Assembly (NCBI RefSeq): GCF_000350225.1
Contig: NW_005178858.1
Coordinates: 225,971-289,970, forward strand
Length of the DNA stretch: 64,000 bases
Reading direction: 5' to 3'
Origin: Chondrus crispus
Taxonomy: Eukaryota > Rhodophyta > Florideophyceae > Gigartinales > Gigartinaceae
In this document: piece after piece, positions 28,434 through 39,152 of the stretch
How the letters are laid out: each line of letters opens with the position of its first letter
Position numbering within the stretch: the stretch's first letter is position 1
Translations under genes and position numbers: made by a program
The notes under the pieces: model-generated
Database searches by the model: none
What the model was told of the DNA's origin: nothing
The model's input: only the letters and a program-made list of their open reading frames with translations

Positions 28434-29184
28434 CCAACCCCCGCCGCCCCCTGAAGGCAGCGCGACACCCCGCCACCACGCCCTGGACACGCGCACCTTT
28501 TGGCCGCGATTTTTTTCTCACTTGCGCATTTTCATGTAACAACAATCGCGCCCCCCGGCGCAAAATTCTCCAACGCTCCACACATCATTTCCCGAAGGTG
28601 TCGTGTCGTCCTTTCCCTATCCGCTGTTTAACCGCCACCGCCATCGTTCATAAGGGGTTTTGGGACTAGTACCGTACCTGTTCCCTTGCATCCCCGCCCT
28701 CGACACAGCCCAATTTCCATCGCCTAAACCTTTTCCCCTGCACCGCCGCCGCCGCCACCGTTGCCTCGCTCGACGACCCAACCCAACCTGCCGCCGTGTT
28801 CGAACCCGACGTCTTATGCTCTCTTTCGTTTCTCTCTCTGACTCTCCTCTCTATCTGGCCGCCATTTATCCGACCGTCGTCAACTGCCTCCGACAACGCC
28901 GCCACCTCCTCCATTCACGCGAGCCGCACACACTTCTCCTTTCCCGTTGCAGTATTGCGATTGACTGATTCTGCTCGTCACTGGCTCTATTGTCGCCTCG
29001 TGCCTTGCCTCATCTCAACACCCAAACCGTTTGCCATTCCCGCGGCGAAAAGCCAAGTTGAGGGTTCGCCCCAACAACGACTCGCGTCATTAACAATCCT
29101 GTCGCCCTTGGGGCGTCTGGTCCACATGGGTCCCCGAAAGAAGGCTCCTCGATTCATAATCCTTCTTTGCACAGCCCACCTTCA
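28434..29184. promoter_or_regulatory. pyrimidine-rich upstream region of the next gene
   Basis: Several overlapping short frames but no conserved product. The CT-rich plus strand (28740-29050) looks like a promoter and 5' leader. Confidence 0.3.
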
Positions 29185-32100
29185 ATGCTAGCAAATATCT
29201 CGAAGCACTCTCCAGGCCCTGCGTCTTCATACTCGCCTCCCATGACGTCCCCCGTCAACGTCATCCACGTCCTTCGCAATGCACGCCAGGATGCTCAAAG
29301 AAATGCTGTCGTCCTTGATAACATTTCAACTCCACAAAACACTGGCTCGCGAACACACCGAGTCTCCTCCCAACCAAATGCTGAACCACAATCGACAAAG
29401 ACGCCAAGTTCCGAGAAGAAAGATGTTTCGCGGGGAGGCCCAGCCTCGCCAGTCGAAAAGGAACTACCTAGATGTGTGCCGGAAGTCACTGCGTCTAAGG
29501 ATAGCAAGAAACCAGAAGGGGGTGGTGACAGTTTGCCGACATCCAAGGCGAAAGATACATCGTCGAAGCAAAGTTCACCGCACCCAATAAGCAAATACAT
29601 TTTATCCTCTTTGTTTACTGCTGTTGATCGCCTCGCTGCCAAATCGAAAGATGAAGAGAGTCACAACTATCTCTTTCTTAACAATGGAAAAGAGAACAAT
29701 TTCCTCTACGGACTAGTCGTCCCACTAATTGCAAGATTGCTGGCTGTTAGTTGCCCGGGAGTTCTTTGTATCGTTCAACTCCCTCGCCAACCTCGACATG
29801 TGGAGTGGAGCTCACCGGCGCACTGTAACTACGGTTCCTATGGATCCAATGGATCCAAAAGCTTAAGTCACACAACGCCCTCGCCCCAGGACACATCTCG
29901 AACGGCATCTCCCTCCGATGAAGATCTGGGGGGTGCTGAACGCAAGTCAATTAGTCCCGACTCCAACCCTGGAACAGCAGAGCTTATTCGGCATGCTGAT
30001 AAGATCTTATCCGGCGCCGAAGCTGCCGCCGAGGGAAGGGCCGCAGCAGCAAGACTTCGGAAAGAATCTTCGCCACCGCCCAATAATTCCGTGCACGATC
30101 ATGGTACCCTTCGGCTTATCTGCAATGGCTTCGAGGTGCTGACCGGGAAAATGCCATCTCCGAAATCTAGTATGGGTCCCTTTACGATGGCCTCTGTCGG
30201 ATGGGAGAAAGCTGGCGTTGTATCGCCGAGCACGCCAAGCAAGGGTGTCACAATGAGCTTCTCAAATGGGATGATGGTTCCCACGAAGGGAATAGTGGTG
30301 ACTTTTTCGAATGGCTCGATGTGCTTTTTGACGCTGGAGGATCCCCTGCTGGCTGCTGAAAGTTTAAGAGTTTCCCTTGCCACCCCAGTTGTAGTATTCT
30401 CATTCTTACATCCAGGAGATGTACCCTGTGGCTCTGTCTTACAGAGTGAAGCAGCAACGCCACATCCGGAGGCCGAGAGAATCCGCGCAATGCTTGACAG
30501 AGAAAACGTTTTCGTCGTCGAAATTGGAGATGCAAATAACAATTCGTCTAGTAACGTAAGCGGAAGTCCTGATGCTTCAGAAAGCACACAACCGGACGCA
30601 GCACAGATTGTGTCGTTTGGACATGGAGATGTGCTGGAATCCAGAGAACCGGATCCAAAGGAGTCTGTCGATTTGTGCTCTCCTCATAGGTGTCCACCGG
30701 TAGTCATTGGAGCAGTGCCAAGGGCAATTCCATTGTTTGTGAATACAATCAATCAGACTTTCATTGACGGGCCTTTTTATGAAGTTCCCGAAAACTCTTA
30801 CGGGAACACGCTTCCAGATGATCGCTTTCGAGATATTACGCACAGCTCGCATCTGCGGCGGTCGTCTCGAGGCAGAATCATCAACCGTGAAAGCAAGAGG
30901 GTACGACATCCGAATGGAAAAGCGCCATTCCCGGCGCCAGGACAAGCGACATATAATAATGGAATTGTTCAGACTACTGCACAATACGATTCTGCCTCGG
31001 ATAGGGCTCATGTAGAAGGACTTTCTCACGAGAGCTCCCTGAAGCAGTCCGAGTCAGTCTTGCAATCGAACAGTACGATTGAGTCAGCTCATTTGCACGC
31101 TTCTTCCTCTCCAGCCGTGAGTCAAGCTCACACTTCTGGTGGACCTCCTACGTCTCTCAATCAAGAGACTGCTGCGTTTCAAGGTCAGTCTATGCACGAG
31201 TACTACCCGTACAGTCCTTTTCCATCGTTTCCCCCTGGGTATTTGCCCGGGCACGGCGGGCAGGACTCGCGAAATATGGCAGGACCGGGTGCAGTTCGGC
31301 ATCAAGGACATGCTCCAGTGAATGGAACAGATCTTCGGTATTTCCATGCAGCACCACCGCCCCCATCTGGACCGATTGGTCATGGGCAGTATCACCACCA
31401 ACCATACTACTCAGTACCGCTTCCAGGCATGGCTCACAGTGTACCGCAGAACGGTAGACCGTGGCATGAGAGAATGCCAACTCTCTCACACCCACCGGCA
31501 CCTTTGCCGTCTCCCCATCCAATGGACGCACGGCGGGATATGCCAGTGCATTTCTCGTCGCACCGAGCAGTGGTTTCAGCTCATGGGCACTACAATTCCC
31601 AGCACTTCCAAGGTCCACCACATCTAAGCCAGGGATATGACGGGAGGCACAACCATACGGTCCATGGCCCAGGCGTTGCAGTGTACCAAGATCATAAACC
31701 GTCACGTAATTATTCGCCAGTTTCTGCTGGTATGGCGGGTATCCCTGTTCGTGATTCCCCGATGGGCGAAAGTTATTACAAGATGGCTGACGCGTATACA
31801 AGCGGAGAGAAACAGCCGGCCAGGAATCATGGAGGGACTCCTAAAACAGGCATAGCAGCACCACCCCAACATTTACAGAGCGTCGTCACCACAAAGCTAC
31901 CGCTCGGTAGTGTGCCGTCAGAACATGAGCAGCTATCGAAGGACAAGGAAAGTGCTCTACGGGCTTTAATGGAGATGCAAAGCGGTGTTCATGGCGAGGC
32001 TAGAGCACAGCGAGGAAGAAGCGAGACCGCAACGGAAGGGCACCACGACAGGAGCGTTGAGAGTCGTGCGCCTGGAAAAGAAAAACACTGGCGGAATACA

Positions 32101-32349
32101 TCCTCGCAAGCTTCCCATGCAGATAGGGAAATAAGACCTGCTGCCACTGCTAGTTCACCCCAAGACGGATCGTTTATAGCAAATAATCGATCACATGTGA
32201 GCACTGGAACAAACAGCGGGACAAGCACAAATAGTCACAGTCAAGGAAAGGCACTCACACAAGGTGCCATGATTGGAAACTCTCCACATTCAAACCATCA
32301 AAGCCGCATTGCTTTACAAAGAAAAAATAAGAGGCAGAGACTTGAGTGA
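29185..32349 (+). CDS. large, mostly disordered protein of unknown function
   Basis: 1054 residues from the first ATG, 29185, to TGA. Two parts look folded. One is about residues 130-200 (HPISKYILSSLFTAVDRL...NYLFLNNGKENNFLYGLVVPLIARLLA), hydrophobic enough for a buried or membrane-associated helix. The other is about 300-430, with repeated 'FSNG' segments (VTMSFSNGMMVPTKGIVVTFSNGSMCFLTLEDP). The rest is low complexity: Ser/Pro/Thr-rich at first, then H, P, Q, Y and G-rich (PYSPFPSFPPGYLPGHGG, PPPPSGPIGHGQYHHQPYY), ending with a basic tail (RKNKRQRLE). The long single frame supports coding. Composition suggests a regulatory or RNA/chromatin-associated scaffold; this is inference. Confidence 0.75.
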   Translation: MLANISKHSPGPASSYSPPMTSPVNVIHVLRNARQDAQRNAVVLDNISTPQNTGSRTHRVSSQPNAEPQSTKTPSSEKKDVSRGGPASPVEKELPRCVPEVTASKDSKKPEGGGDSLPTSKAKDTSSKQSSPHPISKYILSSLFTAVDRLAAKSKDEESHNYLFLNNGKENNFLYGLVVPLIARLLAVSCPGVLCIVQLPRQPRHVEWSSPAHCNYGSYGSNGSKSLSHTTPSPQDTSRTASPSDEDLGGAERKSISPDSNPGTAELIRHADKILSGAEAAAEGRAAAARLRKESSPPPNNSVHDHGTLRLICNGFEVLTGKMPSPKSSMGPFTMASVGWEKAGVVSPSTPSKGVTMSFSNGMMVPTKGIVVTFSNGSMCFLTLEDPLLAAESLRVSLATPVVVFSFLHPGDVPCGSVLQSEAATPHPEAERIRAMLDRENVFVVEIGDANNNSSSNVSGSPDASESTQPDAAQIVSFGHGDVLESREPDPKESVDLCSPHRCPPVVIGAVPRAIPLFVNTINQTFIDGPFYEVPENSYGNTLPDDRFRDITHSSHLRRSSRGRIINRESKRVRHPNGKAPFPAPGQATYNNGIVQTTAQYDSASDRAHVEGLSHESSLKQSESVLQSNSTIESAHLHASSSPAVSQAHTSGGPPTSLNQETAAFQGQSMHEYYPYSPFPSFPPGYLPGHGGQDSRNMAGPGAVRHQGHAPVNGTDLRYFHAAPPPPSGPIGHGQYHHQPYYSVPLPGMAHSVPQNGRPWHERMPTLSHPPAPLPSPHPMDARRDMPVHFSSHRAVVSAHGHYNSQHFQGPPHLSQGYDGRHNHTVHGPGVAVYQDHKPSRNYSPVSAGMAGIPVRDSPMGESYYKMADAYTSGEKQPARNHGGTPKTGIAAPPQHLQSVVTTKLPLGSVPSEHEQLSKDKESALRALMEMQSGVHGEARAQRGRSETATEGHHDRSVESRAPGKEKHWRNTSSQASHADREIRPAATASSPQDGSFIANNRSHVSTGTNSGTSTNSHSQGKALTQGAMIGNSPHSNHQSRIALQRKNKRQRLE

Positions 32350-33890
32350 AGACAACTGGAAGAGCCGTTGAGGTTGTTCTCTGACAGCAATGGCAAGCTG
32401 AGGACGGGCATGAATGGTAATAGAGATGTAAATATGTCGTCAAACAAAGGGGTTTCTTATTTTAGGCCTGCTTATCTCTTACTCTGCCTTTCAAACTGAT
32501 TAAACATTCTTACCTTGATATGAAATCCGCCGAAGTAGTTGTATGTCTCCTTGGCTTCGAGCACGCTGAAAGACGAACAAAATGTTCAAATGAAGCAATG
32601 CAAGAGATCTATGAACCTGAAGACACTGAAACTGTGTTATGGGCGCGCGCTCGCGCGCTCTGTAGTAGACCGCATATTAAAACTTAAACCTTGGTAATGA
32701 ATACCCTCTGATTTCAAACGCAGCACGCAAATAGGTTTTCCTTCTTCGGGCAGCCGTATGGCCTCCAAAATCATGGCTGGCCAGGGCCTTTCCTTTTTGG
32801 CCCGTTCATTAATGGATCGGTGGAACTATATTTAACAGCACTGCTAACTCTTGAAGATAATTTGCATCTCATTTATGGCGTCAAGTGCTACAAAGAAAGC
32901 AAAGGCAGGACCTCTTTTAAAAAAGGCGCGCACATGAATTAGACAACCGTAGAGCATGGATACCAAGCAAAAGCTCCAAGAATCATATTGATACTGATGT
33001 ATCGCATCTTATGAGTGAAAGTAAACTTGTTGTCACAAAGAAGCAGAGAGTCACTACAAGCAAATCTGGCAAGAATTTCACGTTCAACAAGGTCTGACAT
33101 ATGGTAATAACTGAGATCAGGACACACTCGTTCGTTGATTACGGGCGAGTTGATTTCCATGAGATAGCTCACAGCTTTGCTTTCTACACTACAAATCATT
33201 AAACAAGCGTGGTGAGAATGCATGTAAAAAAGGAGGCAAGAATTATTTGCAGTATGCCAGCCACATACCAGACTAGTCGGGAAGACATGGGGGGGTAGGG
33301 CGATTACGATGACGCCGGCGAGATGTTTTGTAGACCTTGTCTATTCGATCAAGCCAGCAACAACCAGGCAACAGTGTCGTCGAGGAAACGTAGGGTGGGC
33401 CAATGACAAAATATTGAGATGAGAGTTGGGGCGCTGAGATCGAAAAGCATTGATGATATGCATGGAAACAAAGGCGAAATAGAAATATTCTCCAGACAGG
33501 GAGTGACGGGTGGGAATCTGCGGGTTTGCAGTTGTTTATTTTTATGATGAAGACAGAGCTCAGCGGGAGAGCACGGGTGTGGAAAACACGGCGAGAGGAT
33601 ATGTCCATAAGCAGTAATAATTTGCATAACGCGGCGGGACAGGAGACGCCTTTTTGTCTTTCCCCCGCTTTCCAGCAGAAGTCAAGCCTTTGTCAACAGT
33701 ATTTAACGCCTAACAAGCTTGTTTCTTCTTCTCTCACAAAAAGTCCGTCAGGGCAAAATCACCGTCTGTTGGCCAGATGAGGAGTTAGTGTACAGTACCT
33801 CATAACTCTGTTTTGCACCTACTGTACAACAAAGTCTCATGAATGTAATATTGTTTCTGTCAGAGCTTCATCTCCCTCCGCCCTTCTCTC
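32350..33890. other. intergenic DNA, no firm gene
   Basis: A 94-codon minus-strand frame (32939-33223) has fairly protein-like composition but no recognised domain. TACAGTA (33791) and TACTGTA (33820) form an outward pair just before the MITE. Confidence 0.4.
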
Positions 33891-33892
33891 TA

Positions 33893-34376
33893 GTGTCTAG
33901 GTGACAAATGGCCTCATATGAGGTCACTTTTCAACTTAATTTTTCTCGACTTGTGCGAGCTGAACAAAATGGAAAAAGATACTCTCGCCACCGCAGTTGA
34001 CTTCTGCGCTTTGGAAGGGTGGAGCTTGGTGAGATCTGCATGTCCTTTCCAGGCTTTTTGAGAATACCTAAAGAAGAAGCTTTTTTAAAGAACATCAAAA
34101 CGTTTTTTGTTGATATCTTCGAAACCAAAACGCCTGTTTAAAATATCATCCGATTGTTGAAACTATATTAGATTCTTAGTATTTCTGTGTATTCATAACT
34201 GCTATCCCGATGTTTTGCAGGAAGCTATTACCGAGGGAATATTGGTTAAAGAAATGGTGTCTAAACTGATTTTATAAAATTTCGATTTAATGTATACATT
34301 TTTGCAAAAAAAAACCCGGCCTCATATGAGGCCAAGCCTGACCTCATATGAGGCAAATTGCCGGTCGTCTAGACAC
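33893..34376. mobile_element. MITE with GTGTCTA ends, copy 2 (484 bp)
   Basis: Begins GTGTCTAGGTGAC and ends CTAGACAC, with TA on both sides (33891-33892 and 34377-34378). CCTCATATGAGG palindromes occur once near the left end and twice near the right end. The AT-rich interior aligns along its length with 15700-16170. Its right TA coincides with the first bases of the 252-bp repeat copy B. Confidence 0.75.
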
Positions 34377-34627
34377 TAGCAAGGTTGTTTGGGTCTTTGG
34401 AGAGTCTGGGTGTGGAGTGCGATGTGAGCAATGCCTTATCGCACTTGAGGTCCGCAAAATGAGCTTTTCTAGAAGCTAGAGGCATGACAGGGTCAAAGGC
34501 AACAACAGCAGACTCTAATAACAGAGTTCTGGCCGGGTAGTGGTTCTGCCATCTGATTGTGCCGCTCCGAGTTAGTGCCGTATTATTAGTCCTTACACGG
34601 GGCGGCACTAATGCGTAGGGTCGACTG
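34376..34627. repeat. 252-bp dispersed repeat, copy B
   Basis: About nine differences from copy A (2064-2315). The outer end, minus strand, reads CAGTCGACCC but is not preceded by TA here. The inner end abuts MITE copy 2 with no intervening base. Confidence 0.6.
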
Positions 34628-34983
34628 GAGCCCTTTTTAAATAGGGGAAATTCTTCAGGCGCTTATCTCTTGGAGTCAGGCATAGCGAATGAGAGATTAT
34701 GAGTGGGTGCGTAAGGCAAGTAGTCAGTACATCACCGTACCTGAGGGGGGTGACTGCTGTACAGGATCATTGCTACATCCAATGAATGTGCACTTGAGTG
34801 CTCCGACGTGTTGTTGTGCGCCGTGTCGTTGAGAGCCGGCCCCCCCTTTCTTGGGATCTGTATGTGCTCTTCTCCCCCCATCGTTATGTCTCACATGACC
34901 ACTTTTTCTTAAGTTCAATCATTGCCTCATACGCAGCCCCCTCCCCCCACCTTAGCCTTTCTCTGCCACAAGTCACTCTAGGC

Positions 34984-36015
34984 ATGTCTTTCCCTCACTA
35001 CCCCACCAACGCATCCCAGCCCTACTACCATTACATGTACAACTGCCTTCCCCATCAACCTGCAGCATACCCACATCCCCAAAACTCCAACTACGGTTGG
35101 CCTGCATCAAACAACCTTGCCTTCAACCATCCCAACCACCCTCATCATCCATACACCCACATTCTTCACTACTTCCACGTACCCTCACCGGCCAACCCTG
35201 GCCACTCAGCCTACGCCCCTTACAACCAACAACACTTCGCGGCCCCACACCAATACGTTCAACCGCCCACTCCTCACCGTTTTGAGCAGCCTCACCCGCC
35301 CGACTACCAACACTATCAGCGAAGGCCTTCTCACCGCCACATGGACCGCTACGTCGCCCAGGCGCGCGCTGGCTCACGCCTGCCTCTCAAGACCATCTAT
35401 CTTGTTCGCCATGGCGAGTCTACGCACAATGCCCAATCACATTCCTACCGTCGTGTCGGCTTCAATGATGCCTCCTACCTCGACGCTCCTCTCACACAGC
35501 TTGGTGGGGGACAAGCCGCACGTTTAGTACACCACCTGCCAACACTTGATATCGAGCTCGTCGTCGCGTCGCCACTGAGACGGGCCACGCAAACTTGCTT
35601 CATCGCCACGGAAAAGATGCCACAACCGCTGCTGCCGCTCATTCATCCCCTCTGCATTGAGCGCCTTGCCACCGCAGGCGACATCGGCTCTCCAGTCAGT
35701 GTGCTAGAACAGAAGTACCGGTATTTGGACTACTCTCGTCTCTCACCTGAGGATAGCTGGTGGTGGTCCCCAGTGGGAGCTCAAAGCCGTGGCCAGATGG
35801 AGAGTTTGAAGCTCCTGTGGAAGTATCAGGGCTCCAATAGGGGCATGGAACCCAAAGATCACTTCATGAAACGAGTTAATGACTTTCGACTATGGTTGCT
35901 CCAGAGGCCCGAGACCACTATCATTGTCTTTTCCCACGGTGTTTTCTTGATGCACCTCATGGGTGACCGGACACCGGGCTTTGAAAATGGGGAGATCAGA
36001 AAGCTGATTTTGTAG
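34984..36015 (+). CDS. histidine phosphatase (phosphoglycerate mutase-like) protein
   Basis: 343 residues from the first in-frame ATG, 34984. The first 130 residues are disordered and rich in H, P, Y, N and Q. The catalytic domain follows: TIYLVRHGEST (RHG, phospho-accepting H143), SPLRRATQT (R199 region), ERLATAGDIG (E226, acid/base candidate) and VFSHGVFL (H318), in the normal order. This places it with the branch-1 histidine phosphatases near plant and fungal phosphoglycerate-mutase-like proteins. The actual substrate cannot be read from sequence, and the presence of an active core does not make it a glycolytic mutase. No introns; TATA and polyA signals not identified. Confidence 0.85.
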   Translation: MSFPHYPTNASQPYYHYMYNCLPHQPAAYPHPQNSNYGWPASNNLAFNHPNHPHHPYTHILHYFHVPSPANPGHSAYAPYNQQHFAAPHQYVQPPTPHRFEQPHPPDYQHYQRRPSHRHMDRYVAQARAGSRLPLKTIYLVRHGESTHNAQSHSYRRVGFNDASYLDAPLTQLGGGQAARLVHHLPTLDIELVVASPLRRATQTCFIATEKMPQPLLPLIHPLCIERLATAGDIGSPVSVLEQKYRYLDYSRLSPEDSWWWSPVGAQSRGQMESLKLLWKYQGSNRGMEPKDHFMKRVNDFRLWLLQRPETTIIVFSHGVFLMHLMGDRTPGFENGEIRKLIL

Positions 36016-36676
36016 CTTTTCCATCTTTGAGGGTGGCCTTCAACAGCGGCGTCTCCGCCTTGCTTCGCTTCCTAAACTTGCCGAGCGTGTTTCGCTGGAG
36101 GGAAAGAAGGCGTTCTTCCGTGCCCAAATGTTGGTAGTGGCGTTCACCAGCACAGATTCAATCGCTCTTTCAGTTCTAAGGTTTCACGAAACCTGGTGCG
36201 CCTGTTCCACTCTTTCGAATGGACAATACACTACAAGACCAGAAACACTTTCGATATCTTGTACGCTTGCCTGCCCAACCTTTTTGGCGCACGCTTCGGC
36301 GCGCAAAAGTAAACCGTTTTGGATTTTCGAAAACATCGTCCAGCCAGAGGCCCGTACATACAAAGCTTGTCAATGGTCAAACGGCTGTGAGGACGCATCT
36401 AGGCGAGAGAAACAGTATTACGGTTCACAGCAGAGCTGAGACGGTCCTCTTCATGAACGTTACAGCTCTCCGTGTGGTTAAGTACTGATGTCCTCATAAA
36501 ACAATTCGAGACGAGAAAACCACCATTTCCGCAAGAAGGAACACGCCTTGGGTCCATCAGCTACCTTGCTCACGCTCTCTTTACACACTTTTATACAATA
36601 GGTTATGTACACACTTGAGTACAGTCATCTGAGCCAGTTCCAGTTACAGCCGACGTCCTCCAGCCGAAATACCTCT
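36016..36676. other. intergenic DNA between convergent genes
   Basis: 3' flanks of the phosphatase (+) and ARID (-) genes. Small open frames (36128-36439, 36219-36488) are not supported. Confidence 0.4.
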
Positions 36677-38933
36677 TCAATCGTCGGACAGATCAAAAAG
36701 TATCGAAGCTACCGTGTCTGCAGCAGGTGACGGAGTCATTGCGAACTCAACGAGCGCTGCCTCATGCGTAATCATGACGGAGCGATTGTTCGGAGCTTCC
36801 GCAAGGTTGAGCAGTGTTAGAGCAGCTCTTGGCGCGAACTCCGTGTCGGACAGCATGCCGACTAGGCGGTCCAGACACCGTGGCACACGGGCAATTGCAT
36901 CTCGTGCAGGCCAATCGAACGCGCTAAAGTTACATAAGGCAGCCAGCCCGGCGCTCACGTATCGCCGATTCCTTCCGCTCAGCATATCTACCACACGCGG
37001 TAGAAGTTCTGGAAAGCTACTTACAATTGCGGCTTCATTCCGCTCGGGGCTGGCCGCGAGCCTTGCCAAAACCTCCCCAATGTTGGTGAACCGTGTTACT
37101 TCGGCACCCTCTTTAAATGGGTCTAGCAACTTGACGCATGCCATGAGAACGGTATGTCCTGGAGAGCCGGGCGTGGCCGTCATGACCGGAGAAACGTTCA
37201 TCCACATATCTACCAAGCCCTCGCGCAAGTTTGCGCCGACGCCGACGTTCGAAATCATGACGGCCGATATGCCGAGAATCTGGGGCGACAAGGCCAGATA
37301 CGCAGCGTTTCGTGGACAAAAACTCATATTCCTTAGAACGTTAACAGCAACGGTCGCGCACTGCTGACGATCAATGGCGATCGGATCTGCAAGATTGAAA
37401 AGGTTTGGATATTGCTGCAAACTAGAGGAACGGAGAAATTCTTCGTGGAGCGGATTCCGTGATACGCCAATGCCGGGACCTGTGAGGTCATGCCCAGCGT
37501 GGCGGATATCAACAGCGGCCATCTCGATGTCGCGCGGTGCGTTGAGATCAAGCTCCTCTATACCCGCTGCGACACCGTACGAGCGTTTCCTCATGACGTC
37601 TTCCAGATATCTATTAAGCACTTCGTTCAGCGCATCCAATATGCCCGGAAACTCCTGGGCCACAAACACATTCCTCGCATCAAACGACAATGCATTGAGT
37701 GTGCCGAGCGCCCATGCCACGTCGTCATGCATGGGACTCCACAGCGCCGAGACAACGCGCTCCTTCTCCCCCGGCTGCCCCGGTACGTACACGCCGTGCG
37801 GGGCATTGTCATTAACTATCTCATCATCAATAATCTGCTCCTCATACGGGCTCAAAGAAGCCTCATCCAAGCCCGTCAAGCGCGATCTCTTAGGAAACAC
37901 GGGGAAGCCATACGGATCATCCGACACGGCGCTAGCAACGGCATTCGTAGCCGCGAGCGCCGCCTGCCTCCTCGGCCGGGAGGAAGTTTTCGGCAATGCG
38001 TACATCGGGGACATGCCGGGGGTGTGCGACGACAGGGACCTCCTATCGTAGTCGCCCGCGCGCATGATCGGGAGGGCAATGCGCTTGACCCTATCCGCCG
38101 GGAACAGCTGTGCGACGTGCTGCGGGTCGCGGTCCCACACGTGCTTCTGCTCGTACGCGTACAGCAGCTTCTCGTACTCGACGCGCAGAATGAAGGCGGC
38201 CGACGTGCAGCTCTTCGGCAAGTTGAGGGCCTTTGCGACCATCTTGAACGCGCGCGACAGGATGACTGCCTGCAGACCGCCGCGCTCCAGGACGGCGGTG
38301 TACAGGCCGTACACGTCCAGCTCTGCGCCGCCGATGCGGCGCAGCTTGAGCTCGGACCCGTTCTCCTTGAGGAAGTCGGCAAGGTCAGCTAGGAAGTCGG
38401 CGCGCGGGTCGCCGGTGCGCGCGGCGAACTCCGCGCCGCGCGCCTGCAGCGCGAAGCCGATCTTGGGCACGGATGCGCGGTAGTGCGCCAGCGACGCCTC
38501 GGAGAGGACGTCGGGCGGCTCGGGCACCGTGGCGGCCGCGGCGGGCGGCGCGGCGGGCGGCGCGGCGGGCGGCGCCGAACATCGCCCTGACCTTTGGGAG
38601 CACGCGGGACGNNNNNNNNNNNNNNNNNNNNNNNNNNNNNNNNNNNNNNNNNNNNNNNNNNNNNNNNNNNNNNNNNNNNNNNNNNNNNNNNNNNNNNNNN
38701 NNNNNNNNNNNGGGCGGTGGCGTGGGCGCCGCAGGCGCGGGCGCGGAAGCGGGCGCGGCGAGGGGGATGGACGGGACCATGACGGGGCCGGTGGGCGGGG
38801 AGGGGGCGACGGCCGACGGCAGGGTCAGCGACATGGCTTGGCGCAATTTCTCGGGGTGGATGTCGGTCATCGTTGGAACGGCAGGGCACGCAGTTGCGAA
38901 CACGCGCGCCATCCCGCCGCGCCGCCCCAACAT
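36677..38933 (-). CDS. ARID-domain / armadillo-like protein (SWI/SNF subunit type), interrupted by gap
   Basis: From the gap edge (38611) the minus frame is open to the stop at 36677. An A/P-rich stretch leads into an ARID domain (DFLADLADFLKENGSELKLRRIGGAELDVYGLYTAVLERGGLQAVILSRAFKMVAKALNLPKSC...LLYAYEQKHVW). A linker and a roughly 350-residue helical armadillo-like C-terminus follow (VNVLRNMSFCPRNAAYLALSP, AALTLLNLAEAPNNRSVM). ARID plus ARM repeats is the layout of ARID1/ARID2/Rsc9-type subunits of SWI/SNF remodellers. No ATG lies between gap and domain, so the N-terminus must be on the far side: a P/A-rich frame from ATG 38931-38933 (or 38868-38870, MTDIHPEK) running into the gap fits. Frame across the gap cannot be verified. 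Confidence 0.8.
38612..38711. other. assembly gap (100 N) inside the ARID gene
   Basis: A 100-N run flanked by GGCGGCGCGGCG-type sequence, inside the predicted N-terminal coding part of the ARID gene. Confidence 0.99.
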
Positions 38934-39039
38934 CGCTTGATAACTCCAATTTCCTTCTCTTATCGTTCCCGCGCCCCTTTTCCCCCACCCGTCTGTAAGA
39001 TCCGCTGTAAGCTACACGTATACATACGTGTTTTACTGG

Positions 39040-39075
39040 TACACGCGTTACGCGTGGTACACGCGTTACGCGTGG
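39040..39075. promoter_or_regulatory. tandem 18-bp repeat with four ACGCGT sites in a divergent promoter
   Basis: TACACGCGTTACGCGTGG occurs twice head to tail (39040-39057 and 39058-39075). Each unit has two ACGCGT hexamers, and a TACATACGTG motif lies just upstream. It sits between the ARID gene (start 38933 or 38870, -) and mTERF (start 39153, +), so it may serve both. ACGCGT is the core of MluI/MCB cell-cycle boxes and of CGCG-type sites; the binding factor here is unknown. Confidence 0.5.
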
Positions 39076-39152
39076 GCACGTGCAGCACCTTCCGAGCTCC
39101 TTCTTTCCGTCTCACCCTTTTTCAACCTCAGCCTTTCTCCACCTCCGACAGC

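Noticed and set aside
27862..28669. Open frames crossing the first assembly gap
   Set aside because: Frames through N runs are meaningless and the flanks are low-complexity.
37490..38392. 300-codon plus-strand frame opposite the ARID gene
   Set aside because: Arginine-rich shadow frame of GC-rich coding DNA.
38529..39152. N-terminal extension of the mTERF frame through the N gap
   Set aside because: It includes 100 N and a divergent promoter; the first sensible ATG is 39153 or 39186.
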